Assembly (NCBI RefSeq): GCF_003635045.1
Contig: NZ_RBXT01000001.1
Location: 248,001-312,000 of the forward strand
Reading direction: 5' to 3'
Source: Terracoccus luteus
GTDB lineage: Bacteria; Actinomycetota; Actinomycetes; Actinomycetales; Dermatophilaceae
DNA length: 64,000 nucleotides
Part shown: positions 45,241-53,378 of the stretch, one piece after another
Numbering within the stretch: position 1 is the stretch's first letter
How the letters are laid out: each line of letters opens with the position of its first letter
The notes under the pieces: model-generated
Told to the model about the DNA's origin: nothing
What the model saw: the letters and a program-made list of their open reading frames with translations, nothing else
The model's database searches: none
Position numbers and translations under genes: made by a program

Positions 45241-46317
45241 TCAGCGCAGGGCGGCGAGGGTGGTCGTGACGGTCTCGAACACCGACCGGTCGACGGCCAG
45301 GCCGGCGCGGCGCAGCGACAGGACCGCGGCGCCGACGAGCCCGTCCGGGACGACGATGACCTCACCCGTGTGCCCGGCCGCGACCAGGGAGGCACGCACG
45401 GCGGTGCGCGGGGCCGGTTGTGCGACGAGGACGCTGCCGCCGAGCACGACGGGGTGCGGCCCGGCCTCCGGTCGCAGCACGGCACCGAGGGTGGTCGCCA
45501 GCGCGCGGCCGGCGCGCTCGACGATGTCGGCCGCGACGGCGTCGCCGGTGTCGGCCGCCTCGAAGGCGAGGGGGGCGAAGCGCGCGAGGTGCACCGGGGG
45601 CAGTGCGTAGAGGCGCTTCACCAGCTCGCGCAGCGGGCCCTCGTGCTGGTGCCCGCCGGGCACGGCGGCCGCGGCGGCCGAGGCGTGGTGGTCGCTCGGG
45701 CCGTCGGTCACCTCGAGGGCGGTGAGCAGCAGGGCCGTGAGAGCCGTGTCGGGAGAGCGGCCGTCGAGGGCGGCGCCGACGGCCCGGGCGACCTGCTGAC
45801 CGATCCAGAACCCCGACCCGTCGTCACCGAGCAGCCACCCGAGGCCGTCGCACGTGGCCACGACCTCACCGCCCTCGACGCGGACGGCGGCGGCGCCGGT
45901 GCCGGCGACGAGGGAGTGCCCGTCGGGGTCGGGGCTGCCCGAGAAGTAGAGCGCGAGCAGGTCCTGCTCCATCGTCACCGGCGTGGTGACACCAGCGCGG
46001 GCGACCGCCCCGTGGATGGCCGCGCCGGCCTCGCTGTCGTCGGTGACGCTGCTGCCGCCGGCCATGGCGACCGAGGTGCTGACGACGGTAGCCCCCGACA
46101 GCCCGGCCGCGACGAGCGCGGCGGAGACCGCCCGGTGCAGTGAGTCGCCGGCGTGCGCCGGTCCGGACGAGATGGGGTTGCCGCTGCCTGCGCGACCGTG
46201 GCCCAGGCACCGTCCGTCGGGGGCCAGCACGACGGCACGCGTGGAGGTGCCGCCGGCGTCGACGCCGAGGTGGTGGCGGCCCTCGGGTGAGGGCTCGCCC
46301 GAGGGGTCAGGATCCAT
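45241..46317 (-). CDS. BadF/BadG-type ATPase, probable N-acetylglucosamine kinase
   Basis: A 358-residue ASKHA-fold kinase. The N-terminal phosphate loop is HHLGVDAGGTSTRAVVLAPD (about 16-35). VAGTGAAAVRVEGG forms phosphate 2, LGWLLGDDGSGFWIGQQVAR is the family signature, and PVVLGGSVLV the adenosine loop. BadF/BadG-fold kinases next to GlcNAc importers usually phosphorylate GlcNAc. ATG 46317 follows GGAG at 8 bases. It is divergent from the RpiR regulator and complements ngcEFG and nagA. Glucosamine kinase is an alternative. Confidence 0.82.
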   Translation of the reverse strand: MDPDPSGEPSPEGRHHLGVDAGGTSTRAVVLAPDGRCLGHGRAGSGNPISSGPAHAGDSLHRAVSAALVAAGLSGATVVSTSVAMAGGSSVTDDSEAGAAIHGAVARAGVTTPVTMEQDLLALYFSGSPDPDGHSLVAGTGAAAVRVEGGEVVATCDGLGWLLGDDGSGFWIGQQVARAVGAALDGRSPDTALTALLLTALEVTDGPSDHHASAAAAAVPGGHQHEGPLRELVKRLYALPPVHLARFAPLAFEAADTGDAVAADIVERAGRALATTLGAVLRPEAGPHPVVLGGSVLVAQPAPRTAVRASLVAAGHTGEVIVVPDGLVGAAVLSLRRAGLAVDRSVFETVTTTLAALR

Positions 46318-46370
46318 CGTTACCGCTCCGAGACCGGACACTGCTTGACGTCACGCTCCTGATGATAGAG

Positions 46371-46410
46371 ATTTTCACCCGTCCGCACGACGAAGTGAGA
46401 CGGATTTTCA
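46371..46410. promoter_or_regulatory. candidate RpiR operator (direct ATTTTCA repeats)
   Basis: ATTTTCA occurs at 46371-46377 and 46404-46410, 33 bases apart (three turns), both preceded by GAGA or GACGG. They lie in the divergent gap between the kinase and RpiR genes and the second reaches into the RpiR start. They are among the few AT-rich stretches here. Binding by the adjacent RpiR protein is a guess. Confidence 0.35.
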
Positions 46411-47384
46411 TGAGCCTCGACCAGCCACACACGAACGGCGCGCCCCGCGACGCCGGTGTCGCTGTCGCGCAACGCATCCGGGCCAACCGGATGCAGATGA
46501 GCCCGGCCATGGAGAAGATAGCCGGGCTGCTGCTCGACCACCCGACGGCGCCGCTCGACCTGTCCATCACCGAGCTCGCCCAGCAGGCGGGGACCTCGGC
46601 CGCGACCGTGACCCGGTTCTGCCGCGTCATCGGCTACGCCGGCTACGTGCCGCTGCGGGTCGGCGTGGCGGCCGACATGGGGCGTGGCGACGTCACCTCG
46701 TCGTGGCACACCGACCTCGGCCGCTCGTTCGACCCCGACGACCCGGCCGAGCGCGTGCTCGAGGCGCTGCTCGACACCCACCTGCGGTCGCTGCGCGAGA
46801 CGGCCACCTCGGCCGACCTCGAGCAGGTCACCCGCATCGCCGCCCGCATCGCCACGTGCGAGCACCTCGACATCTACGGCATCGGCGGCAGCGCCGTCAT
46901 GGCGACCGAGCTGGCCGCCCGGCTCTACCGCATCGGCATCAACGTCCACGCCTGGTCGGAGGTGCACGACGGGCTGACGAGCGCGGCCATCCACGGCGGC
47001 GGCTGCGTGGCCATCGGCATCTCGAACACCGGTCGCACCCTCGAGACCGAGCAGATGCTCGCGCAGGCCCGCTCGAGCGGCGCGTTCACGGTGGCGCTGA
47101 GCAACCGGGGCGACTCGCCGCTGGCCCGCCTCGCCGACGAGCACCTGCTGACCGCGACCCCCGACGAGTACCTGCAGCCCGACGAGCTGTCGGCCAAGCA
47201 CTCCCAGCTGTTCGTGCTCGACCTGCTCTACGTGCTCGTCGCGCAGCAGAACTTCCCGCGCACGACGACCAAGCTCGCCGCCTCGGCGATGGCCGTCGGC
47301 CCGCACCGCCGTCCCCCGGGTCGACCGGGCCGTGGGTCGGGCGGGTCCCGCGCCGCCAAGGAGCCGGCCCGACGGCCCGCCTGA
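46410..47384 (+). CDS. MurR/RpiR family transcriptional regulator
   Basis: A 324-residue regulator with an N-terminal helix-turn-helix (LSITELAQQAGTSAATVTRF, about 52-71) and a C-terminal SIS sugar-phosphate domain (IYGIGGSAVMATELAARLYR, VAIGISNTGRTLETEQMLAQ and ALSNRGDSPLARLADEHLLT). The SIS domain would bind a phosphosugar such as GlcNAc-6-P. The extra Pro/Arg/Gly tail after about 295 is not conserved. It is divergent from the kinase and first in the order rpiR-SIS-ngcEFG. An in-frame ATG at 46362 would extend it but lacks a ribosome site. Confidence 0.9.
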   Translation: MSLDQPHTNGAPRDAGVAVAQRIRANRMQMSPAMEKIAGLLLDHPTAPLDLSITELAQQAGTSAATVTRFCRVIGYAGYVPLRVGVAADMGRGDVTSSWHTDLGRSFDPDDPAERVLEALLDTHLRSLRETATSADLEQVTRIAARIATCEHLDIYGIGGSAVMATELAARLYRIGINVHAWSEVHDGLTSAAIHGGGCVAIGISNTGRTLETEQMLAQARSSGAFTVALSNRGDSPLARLADEHLLTATPDEYLQPDELSAKHSQLFVLDLLYVLVAQQNFPRTTTKLAASAMAVGPHRRPPGRPGRGSGGSRAAKEPARRPA

Positions 47385-47543
47385 CGCGGCCGGTGCGGTG
47401 CCCACGCGAGCCGGCCCACCGGCATCCACCCGGATGCGGACACCACCGCGGACGCGCATCCCACGAGGCGGCCGCCACCGCACCACCTCCCACCAGCACC
47501 CGCCACCACCCACGACCACCCTCGAGGACAAGGACCACCACGC

Positions 47544-48314
47544 ATGGCCGAGCTGATCCGCCAGATGACCGAGCAGACGACGACCCGCCTCGAGCGCATC
47601 GCCGCGCTCGCCGAGCAGGGTGGGCTCGACGCCGCCGTCGAGCTCGTCGTCGAGTCGGTCGTCGACGGCGGGGTGCTGCAGGCCTTCGGCACCGGTCACT
47701 CGCAGGCGTTCGCGATGGAGATCGCGGGCCGTGCCGGCGGGCTCATCCCGACCGCGCGGGTGGCCCTCAGCGACCTCGTCGTCGTCGGCGGCCAGCCGGC
47801 GAGCGTGCTGCACGACGGGTCGTCGCTCGAGCGCGACCCTGCCGTCGTCGATGCGCTCTGGGCGCTCACCGACGCCGGGCCGGCCGACGTCTTCCTCATC
47901 GCGAGCAACTCCGGCGTCAACGGCTCGGTCGTCGGCTACGCCCTCGCGGCGAAGGAGCACGGCCACCCCGTCATCGCCGTGACGAGCCTCGATCACACGG
48001 CCCGCGTCACGCCGAAGCACCCGAGCGGCAAGCGCCTCAGCGAGATCGCCGACGTCGTCATCGACAACCTCGCCCCCTACGGCGACGCCACCCTCTCGCT
48101 CGAGGGGGACATCGCCGGTGACATCCCGGTCGGTGCGGTGTCGTCGATGACGGCCGCCTTCATCGCCCAGCTCATCACCATCCTCGCCGCCGAGCGCCTC
48201 GCCGCGTCGGGCGCGACCCCGCCCGTCTACCTGTCGGCCAACATCCCCGGCGGCGACGAGCACAACCACCGACTCGAGAGCCGCTACGGCGACCGGCTGC
48301 GCCGGCACGCCTGA
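47544..48314 (+). CDS. SIS domain protein (UPF0309-like)
   Basis: A 256-residue phosphosugar-binding protein with a single SIS domain: VLQAFGTGHSQAFAMEIAGR, FLIASNSGVNGSVVGYALAA, PVIAVTSLDHTARVTPKHPS. Members without catalytic Glu often act as amino-sugar phosphate isomerase-like or MurNAc-6-P etherase-like proteins. The genomic position between RpiR and a GlcNAc importer suggests it acts on an amino-sugar phosphate; the reaction is unknown. A 159-base C/A-rich gap separates it from rpiR, with AAGGA before the ATG. Confidence 0.85.
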   Translation: MAELIRQMTEQTTTRLERIAALAEQGGLDAAVELVVESVVDGGVLQAFGTGHSQAFAMEIAGRAGGLIPTARVALSDLVVVGGQPASVLHDGSSLERDPAVVDALWALTDAGPADVFLIASNSGVNGSVVGYALAAKEHGHPVIAVTSLDHTARVTPKHPSGKRLSEIADVVIDNLAPYGDATLSLEGDIAGDIPVGAVSSMTAAFIAQLITILAAERLAASGATPPVYLSANIPGGDEHNHRLESRYGDRLRRHA

Positions 48315-48346
48315 ACCACACCACCACCAGGGAAAGGGACACACCA

Positions 48347-49771
48347 ATGACCATCGAGAAGAAGGACATCGGCCGCCGCAGCTTCATGCGGGGAGCTCTC
48401 GGCGCGGCGCTGGCCCTGCCCCTCGCGGGCACGCTCGCCTCGTGCGCCGGCAGCAGCAGCGGTGGCGACGCGCCGGCGAACAACGCGGGCCCGACCGGCG
48501 CAGTGTCGAAGGACAACCCCTTCGGCCTCGCCGACACCGCGAGCATCGACGCCGTCATCTTCAACGGCGGCTACGGCATCGACTACGTGTCGTTCGCGGC
48601 CGCGATCCTCGAGAAGAACCACCCGGGTGTCAAGGCGAAGATCAGCCCCTCGACCCAGATCGCCCAGGAGCTGCAGCCGCGCTTCGTCGGCGGCAACCCG
48701 CCCGACCTCATCGACAACTCCGGTGCCGGCGCCATCGGCTTCAGCACCATCATCGACCAGCTCGAGGACATGAGCGGCGTGCTCGAGGCCCCGAACCTCG
48801 AGGGCACCCCGATCAAGGACACCCTCTTCGGTGGGGTCGCCGCGCCCGGCACCTTCGGTGACAAGTTCGTCGCCCTCAACTACGTCCTCACCGTCTACGC
48901 CGTCTGGTACTCGGCCTCGCTCTTCGAGCAGAACAACTGGACCCCGCCGAAGACGTGGGACGAGGCGCTCAAGCTCGGGGCCGACGCCAAGAGCAAGGGC
49001 AAGTACCTCTTCGCGTGGGGCAAGGAGGCGGCGACGTACTACCAGACGATGGCCATCGCCTCGGCGATCAAGCAGGGCGGCGACGAGGTGCGACTCGCCC
49101 TCGAGAACCTCGAGGAGGGCTGCTGGAGCAAGCCGGCCGTCCAGTCGGTGTTCACGGCGATGGGCGAGATCGTCAAGGCCGGCTACATGAAGCCGGGTGG
49201 CGCGGGCACGCAGTTCACCGCCGCCCAGGCGCAGTGGAGCAACGACGAGGCCTGCCTGCTCTACCCCTCGGGCTCGTGGATCGAGAACGAGATGATCAAG
49301 CAGACCAAGGACGGCTTCAAGATGACCGGCGCCCCCGAGCCGACGGTCGACTCGAGCTCGGCGCTGCCCTACGAGGCGCTGCACAGCACGGCGGGCGAGC
49401 CGTTCGTCATCCCGTCGAAGGCGGCCAACACGGCCGGCGGCAAGGAGCTGCTGCGCGTCATGCTGTCGAAGGAGGCGGCGACCAACTTCAGCAAGACCCG
49501 CCTCGCCCCGACCATCGTCAAGGACATCGTCCCCGAGGACGGCTTCGGCTCGACGGCCCTCGTGTCGCAGACGAGCATGCTGTCGGCCGCGGGCGACAAC
49601 ATCTTCACGTGGAACTTCGTCGACCTCTACGGCACGAACAAGGACCAGCTCGTCGTCTGGAACAGTTTCCTCGCCGGTGACCTCGACGTCGCAGGCCTCA
49701 CCTCCGGCCTGCAGAAGATCACGGACGCCGTCCGCAACGACGACTCGGTGAAGAAGGTCAAGGTCTCATGA
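48347..49771 (+). CDS. ngcE: N-acetylglucosamine/diacetylchitobiose ABC transporter substrate-binding protein
   Basis: A 474-residue lipoprotein exported by the Tat route: RRSFMRGALGAALALPLAG (about 10-28) is a twin-arginine signal and LASC gives the lipidated Cys at about residue 33. The mature part has FNGGYGIDYVSFAAAILEKN, FVGGNPPDLIDNSGAGAIGF and LYPSGSWIENEM, resembling NgcE, which binds GlcNAc and chitobiose. It is followed with a four-base overlap by two permeases and no ATPase. The ligand assignment rests on family resemblance and on adjacent amino-sugar genes. Confidence 0.88.
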   Translation: MTIEKKDIGRRSFMRGALGAALALPLAGTLASCAGSSSGGDAPANNAGPTGAVSKDNPFGLADTASIDAVIFNGGYGIDYVSFAAAILEKNHPGVKAKISPSTQIAQELQPRFVGGNPPDLIDNSGAGAIGFSTIIDQLEDMSGVLEAPNLEGTPIKDTLFGGVAAPGTFGDKFVALNYVLTVYAVWYSASLFEQNNWTPPKTWDEALKLGADAKSKGKYLFAWGKEAATYYQTMAIASAIKQGGDEVRLALENLEEGCWSKPAVQSVFTAMGEIVKAGYMKPGGAGTQFTAAQAQWSNDEACLLYPSGSWIENEMIKQTKDGFKMTGAPEPTVDSSSALPYEALHSTAGEPFVIPSKAANTAGGKELLRVMLSKEAATNFSKTRLAPTIVKDIVPEDGFGSTALVSQTSMLSAAGDNIFTWNFVDLYGTNKDQLVVWNSFLAGDLDVAGLTSGLQKITDAVRNDDSVKKVKVS

Positions 49772-50763
49772 CGGCACCCGCTCTGGTCGCGCCCGACGGC
49801 CAGACGCAGCCACCCCGCAAGCGGGCACGTCGCAAGCTGACGTTCGAGCGGGCGAGCTTCATGCTCGTCTTCCTCGGGCTGCCGCTCGCCATCTTCGTCG
49901 TCTTCGTCATCTGGCCCTTCGTGCAGGCGTTCTACTACTCGCTGACGAACTGGTCGGGCTTCACGGCCAAGATGGACTTCATCGGCGTCGCGAACTACCA
50001 GCGGCTGCTCGGTGACGAGACGTTCATGACGGCGCTGCGCAACAACGTCGCGCTCGCGATCGTCGTCCCGCTCGTCACCATCGTCCTGGCGCTCGCGCTG
50101 GCGACGATGGTGACGGTGGGCGGCTCGAAGCACGGGGCCGTCTCGGGCCTGCGCGGGTCGAGCTTCTACCGGGTCGTCTCGTTCTTCCCCTACACGGTTC
50201 CGGCGATCATCACCGGCCTGCTGTGGGCGCAGATGTACGACCCGTCGCGCGGCCTGCTCAACGGTCTGCTCACCGGCGTCGGGCTCAGCGGGTTTGACTC
50301 GTTCCCGTGGCTCGGCGACACCCGTACGGCGATGCCGGCGGTCATGTTCGTCATCGTCTGGAGCTTCGTCGGCTTCTACATGGTGCTCTTCGTCGCCGCC
50401 ATCAAGGGCATCCCGTCCGAGCTGTACGACGCCGCCCGCATCGACGGGGCGGGCCGGCTGCGCACCGCCTTCTCGGTGACCCTGCCGCTCATCCGCGAGA
50501 ACGTGCAGACGGCGTACATCTACCTCGGCATCCTCGCCCTCGACGCCTTCGTCTACATGCAGGCGATGAACCCCGGTGGAGGGCCGGAGAACTCGACGCT
50601 CGTCATGTCGCAGGACCTGTTCACCACCGCGTTCAGCAAGGGCCAGTTCGGGGTCGCGAGCGCCATGGGCGTCACCCTCGCGGCGATGACGCTCGTCTTC
50701 GCCGCCCTCGTGTTCATCGTCAACCGCCTCACCGGCGGCGGCCAGCGGGGGGAGAGCCGGTGA
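49768..50763 (+). CDS. ngcF: GlcNAc/chitobiose ABC transporter permease NgcF
   Basis: A 331-residue MalF-type permease with six membrane helices starting at about residue 30 (ASFMLVFLGLPLAIFVVFVI). The EAA loop is ELYDAARIDGAGRLRTAFSV (followed by TLPLIRENV). ATG 49768 overlaps the ngcE stop and its own stop overlaps ngcG. The order E-F-G matches known GlcNAc importers. Confidence 0.9.
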   Translation: MTAPALVAPDGQTQPPRKRARRKLTFERASFMLVFLGLPLAIFVVFVIWPFVQAFYYSLTNWSGFTAKMDFIGVANYQRLLGDETFMTALRNNVALAIVVPLVTIVLALALATMVTVGGSKHGAVSGLRGSSFYRVVSFFPYTVPAIITGLLWAQMYDPSRGLLNGLLTGVGLSGFDSFPWLGDTRTAMPAVMFVIVWSFVGFYMVLFVAAIKGIPSELYDAARIDGAGRLRTAFSVTLPLIRENVQTAYIYLGILALDAFVYMQAMNPGGGPENSTLVMSQDLFTTAFSKGQFGVASAMGVTLAAMTLVFAALVFIVNRLTGGGQRGESR

Positions 50764-51659
50764 CCACCACGACGAGCCGCCGGCAGCAGCAGGCGACGAC
50801 ACCGCACCGGGCCGAGGCACGCACCTCGACGGCCGGCGACCGGGCGTTCTCGTTCTCGGCGCACACGGTGCTGATCTTCTGGTCGGTCATCATCATCGTG
50901 CCGCTGCTGTGGACCGTGATGACCTCGTTCAAGACGACGAAGGAGATCTTCGCCAGCCCGTTCAGTTTGCCGACGAGCTGGAGCTTCGACAACTACGTCA
51001 ACGCGTGGACGACGTCGGGGGTGGGCGAGTTCTTCGTCAACACCGTCGTCGTCGTGGGCTCGGCCCTCGTCATCGTCATGGTGCTCGGGGCGATGTGCGC
51101 CTACGTGCTCGCTCGCTACGACTTCTTCGGGGCGCGGGCGATCTACTACCTCATGCTGGCCGGCCTGACCTTCCCGGTCTTCCTCGCCATCGTGCCGTTG
51201 TTCTTCGTCCTCAAGGGCGTCGGGCTGCTCAACACCCTGCCCGGCCTCATCCTCACCTACGTCGCCTTCGCGCTGCCGTTCACGGTGTTCTTCCTCTACC
51301 CCTTCTTCCGCGACCTGCCCGACGAGATCGCCGAGGCGGCCGAGGTCGACGGGGCGGGGGAGTGGCGCAAGTTCTTCCAGATCATGCTGCCGATGGCCAA
51401 GCCGGGCATGGCCTCGGTCGCCATCTTCAACTTCCTCGGTCTGTGGAACCAGTTCCTCCTCCCCGTCGCGCTCAACACCAACCGCGACAACTACGTGCTC
51501 AGCCAGGGCATGGCCAGCTTCGCGTCGCAGGCGAACTACGCCGTCGACTTCGGCGCGCTCTTCGCGGCCGTCGTCATCACGGTCGTGCCGGTGTTCGTCG
51601 TCTACCTCGTCTTCCAGCGACAGCTGCAGGGCTCGGTCTCGGCCGGGACGATGAAGTAG
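50760..51659 (+). CDS. ngcG: GlcNAc/chitobiose ABC transporter permease NgcG
   Basis: A 299-residue MalG-type permease: VLIFWSVIIIVPLLWTVMTS is the first helix and EIAEAAEVDGAGEWRKFFQI the cytoplasmic EAA loop. The GTG at 50760 overlaps the ngcF stop (GTGA). It is the last gene of the importer; a strong hairpin terminator follows 27 bases after the stop. The ATPase is expected to be a shared MsiK encoded elsewhere. Confidence 0.9.
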   Translation: MTTTTSRRQQQATTPHRAEARTSTAGDRAFSFSAHTVLIFWSVIIIVPLLWTVMTSFKTTKEIFASPFSLPTSWSFDNYVNAWTTSGVGEFFVNTVVVVGSALVIVMVLGAMCAYVLARYDFFGARAIYYLMLAGLTFPVFLAIVPLFFVLKGVGLLNTLPGLILTYVAFALPFTVFFLYPFFRDLPDEIAEAAEVDGAGEWRKFFQIMLPMAKPGMASVAIFNFLGLWNQFLLPVALNTNRDNYVLSQGMASFASQANYAVDFGALFAAVVITVVPVFVVYLVFQRQLQGSVSAGTMK

Positions 51660-51686
51660 CACCGCCCACCCCCCATCGTCGCCACA

Positions 51687-51720
51687 CCGGAGGGCGGCCC
51701 CACGCGGGGCCGCCCTCCGG
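51687..51720 (+). terminator. ngc operon terminator
   Basis: Perfect 15-base arms (51687-51701 and 51706-51720) with a 4-base loop, 27 bases after the ngcG stop. Further downstream, 51800-51840 holds a second inverted GGATGCCG/CGGCATCC pair. Confidence 0.85.
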
Positions 51721-51909
51721 CTCTGTGCGCCGCGGCCGGTCGGGGGGCGTGACACCGGCCGCGGACGTGGGGATGGCGCTTCGTGTGACGGTCACCCGTC
51801 GGATGCCGGGGGGCGGGCGGGTGCCGGCCCACCGGCATCCGGTGGGCGGCGGCCCAACGGCGCTGGCGTCGGCCCGGTGGTCGGCACAATGCGGCGCTCA
51901 GTGGGCGGC

Positions 51910-52200
51910 TCAGTGGGCGAAGAGGGCCCGGGTCGCGTTCTCGTGCTCGGCGTAGGCGCTGGAGGCCTTCATCGTGAGGCGGCCGACGTCGGCGAGCGCC
52001 TCCGTCATCTGCGCCTGGGTGCGCTGGTAGTCGTGCATGACGCGCTCGAACTCGACCTTGGCGGGGCCCTGCCAGTCACCCGCCATGCCGGCGAGCCGGC
52101 CGCGCAGCTCGGCGGCGCTCGAGGTGATGGTGTCGGCCAGGCGGTTGATGTCGCCGGCCGCGGCGGCGATGCGTTCGGTGTCGACGACGGAGCGAGACAT
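51910..52200 (-). CDS. WXG100 family protein
   Basis: A 96-residue helical-hairpin protein of the ESAT-6/WXG100 type. The central turn DWQGPAK carries W-x-G at about residues 42-44, with long amphipathic helices on both sides and a C-terminal YAEHENATRAL. These proteins are normally dimers exported by type VII secretion. There is no EccC, EsxB partner or other ESX gene around it, so it is an orphan. ATG 52200 has AGGAAG about 9 bases upstream. Confidence 0.87.
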   Translation of the reverse strand: MSRSVVDTERIAAAAGDINRLADTITSSAAELRGRLAGMAGDWQGPAKVEFERVMHDYQRTQAQMTEALADVGRLTMKASSAYAEHENATRALFAH

Positions 52201-52320
52201 CCGGGTCACTTCCTCTCTGTCGGCCGCGGGGGCCGGTGGGCGTTGCTGACCCCTCAGAAACTAGGGACTTCCGCGAGAGGGCGTCGTCCGTCATCCACAG
52301 GGCTGGCCTACGCTGCCGCC

Positions 52321-53094
52321 ATGACCGTGTGGATCGACGAGCCCCTGTGGCCCGCGCACGGTCGGCTCTTCGCCCACCTCGTCAGCGACGTCTCGCTCGA
52401 CGAGCTGCACGCGGTGGCCCGCTCGCAAGGACTGCACCCTCGCTCCTTCGACGGCGACCACTACGACGTGCCGCAGGAACGTTGGCAGGCGTGCGTCGAC
52501 GCGGGCGCCGTCCCCACGACCGGCGTCGACCTCGCCCGGCGGCTCAACGCGTCGGGCCTGCGGCTGCGCAAGCGCAAGGGTGAGCGGGGGGTGGCCCGGG
52601 TGCGGGCCGTCCGCTTCCCGAACGGCACGAGCGACGTCGACCTCATCGCCTCGACGCGGCCCGCCCCGGACCCGCAGGTGTTCGCCGCGATGGTGTTCGT
52701 GCGCGACGCCGCCGGCGACTTCGCGGTCGTGCACAGCATCCGCCGCGACGAGTGGGGCTGCCCCGGCGGCTGGCGTGAGCCGGGGGAGAGCCCCGTCGAG
52801 AACGCGGTCCGCGAGGCCTTCGAGGAGACGGGGCTGCGGCTGGACCCGACCGACGTGCACGCCTGCGGCTACGAGCGGTTCACGCCGGTCGACCGTGACG
52901 AGGTCATCACCCCCGACCGCCCGCTGCTGCAGGTGTACCGCACGATGCTGCCCCGGCATCGCCCCCCGATCACCGAGGGTGACGACGGCATCCGGGCCAC
53001 CCGGTGGGCGACACCGGCCGAGCTCCAGGCGCTCTGCGGCCACCTGTTCTGGTGGCCGCTCGCGCTCGAGATCTTCGCCGACCTGCGTCCCTGA
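52321..53094 (+). CDS. DUF4031/NUDIX hydrolase fusion
   Basis: A 257-residue protein with two parts. Residues 1-90 match DUF4031 (TVWIDEPLWPAHGRLFAHLV, LHAVARSQGLHPRSFDGDHY). Residues 105-250 form a NUDIX domain with the box GGWREPGESPVENAVREAFE followed by ETGLRL. NUDIX enzymes hydrolyse nucleoside diphosphate derivatives; the substrate is unknown. TACGCT (52309-52314) ends 6 bases before the ATG, so the mRNA is probably leaderless. The stop codon lies in the first copy of a tandem 11-base repeat. Confidence 0.9.
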   Translation: MTVWIDEPLWPAHGRLFAHLVSDVSLDELHAVARSQGLHPRSFDGDHYDVPQERWQACVDAGAVPTTGVDLARRLNASGLRLRKRKGERGVARVRAVRFPNGTSDVDLIASTRPAPDPQVFAAMVFVRDAAGDFAVVHSIRRDEWGCPGGWREPGESPVENAVREAFEETGLRLDPTDVHACGYERFTPVDRDEVITPDRPLLQVYRTMLPRHRPPITEGDDGIRATRWATPAELQALCGHLFWWPLALEIFADLRP

Positions 53095-53119
53095 CCCGTC
53101 CCTGACCCGTCCCTGACGC
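53087..53119. repeat. three tandem 11-base repeats over the NUDIX stop codon
   Basis: GTCCCTGACCC is present three times in direct succession (53087-53097, 53098-53108, 53109-53119; the last ends GC in place of CC). The first contains the TGA stop of the NUDIX gene. This looks like a small slippage or duplication product. Confidence 0.75.
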
Positions 53120-53378
53120 CGAGGGGCGGCGGCACGCGGCCGTCACGCCGGCGAAACGCCCCTGACGCACGCCGCCGACACACTGGGGCGACGCGAGGGT
53201 CAGGGCCGACCGGGCGCTGACAGACGGGGGCGCGCGGCCACCGACCGGCATCCAAGACCGGTCACCGCTGACCCTTGACCATGGCCCCCAGCCCTGACAC
53301 TCTGACACAGCGGAAAAACTATTCCACCATGCGAAAGGCGCCTCGACGACGAGCCGCCCCGTGCGACAGGGAGAGCAG

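Noticed and set aside
47385..47543. Possible short gene in the C/A-rich gap before the SIS gene
   Set aside because: The stretch is CCACC-rich without a start plus ribosome site and gives only Pro/Thr/His low-complexity translations.
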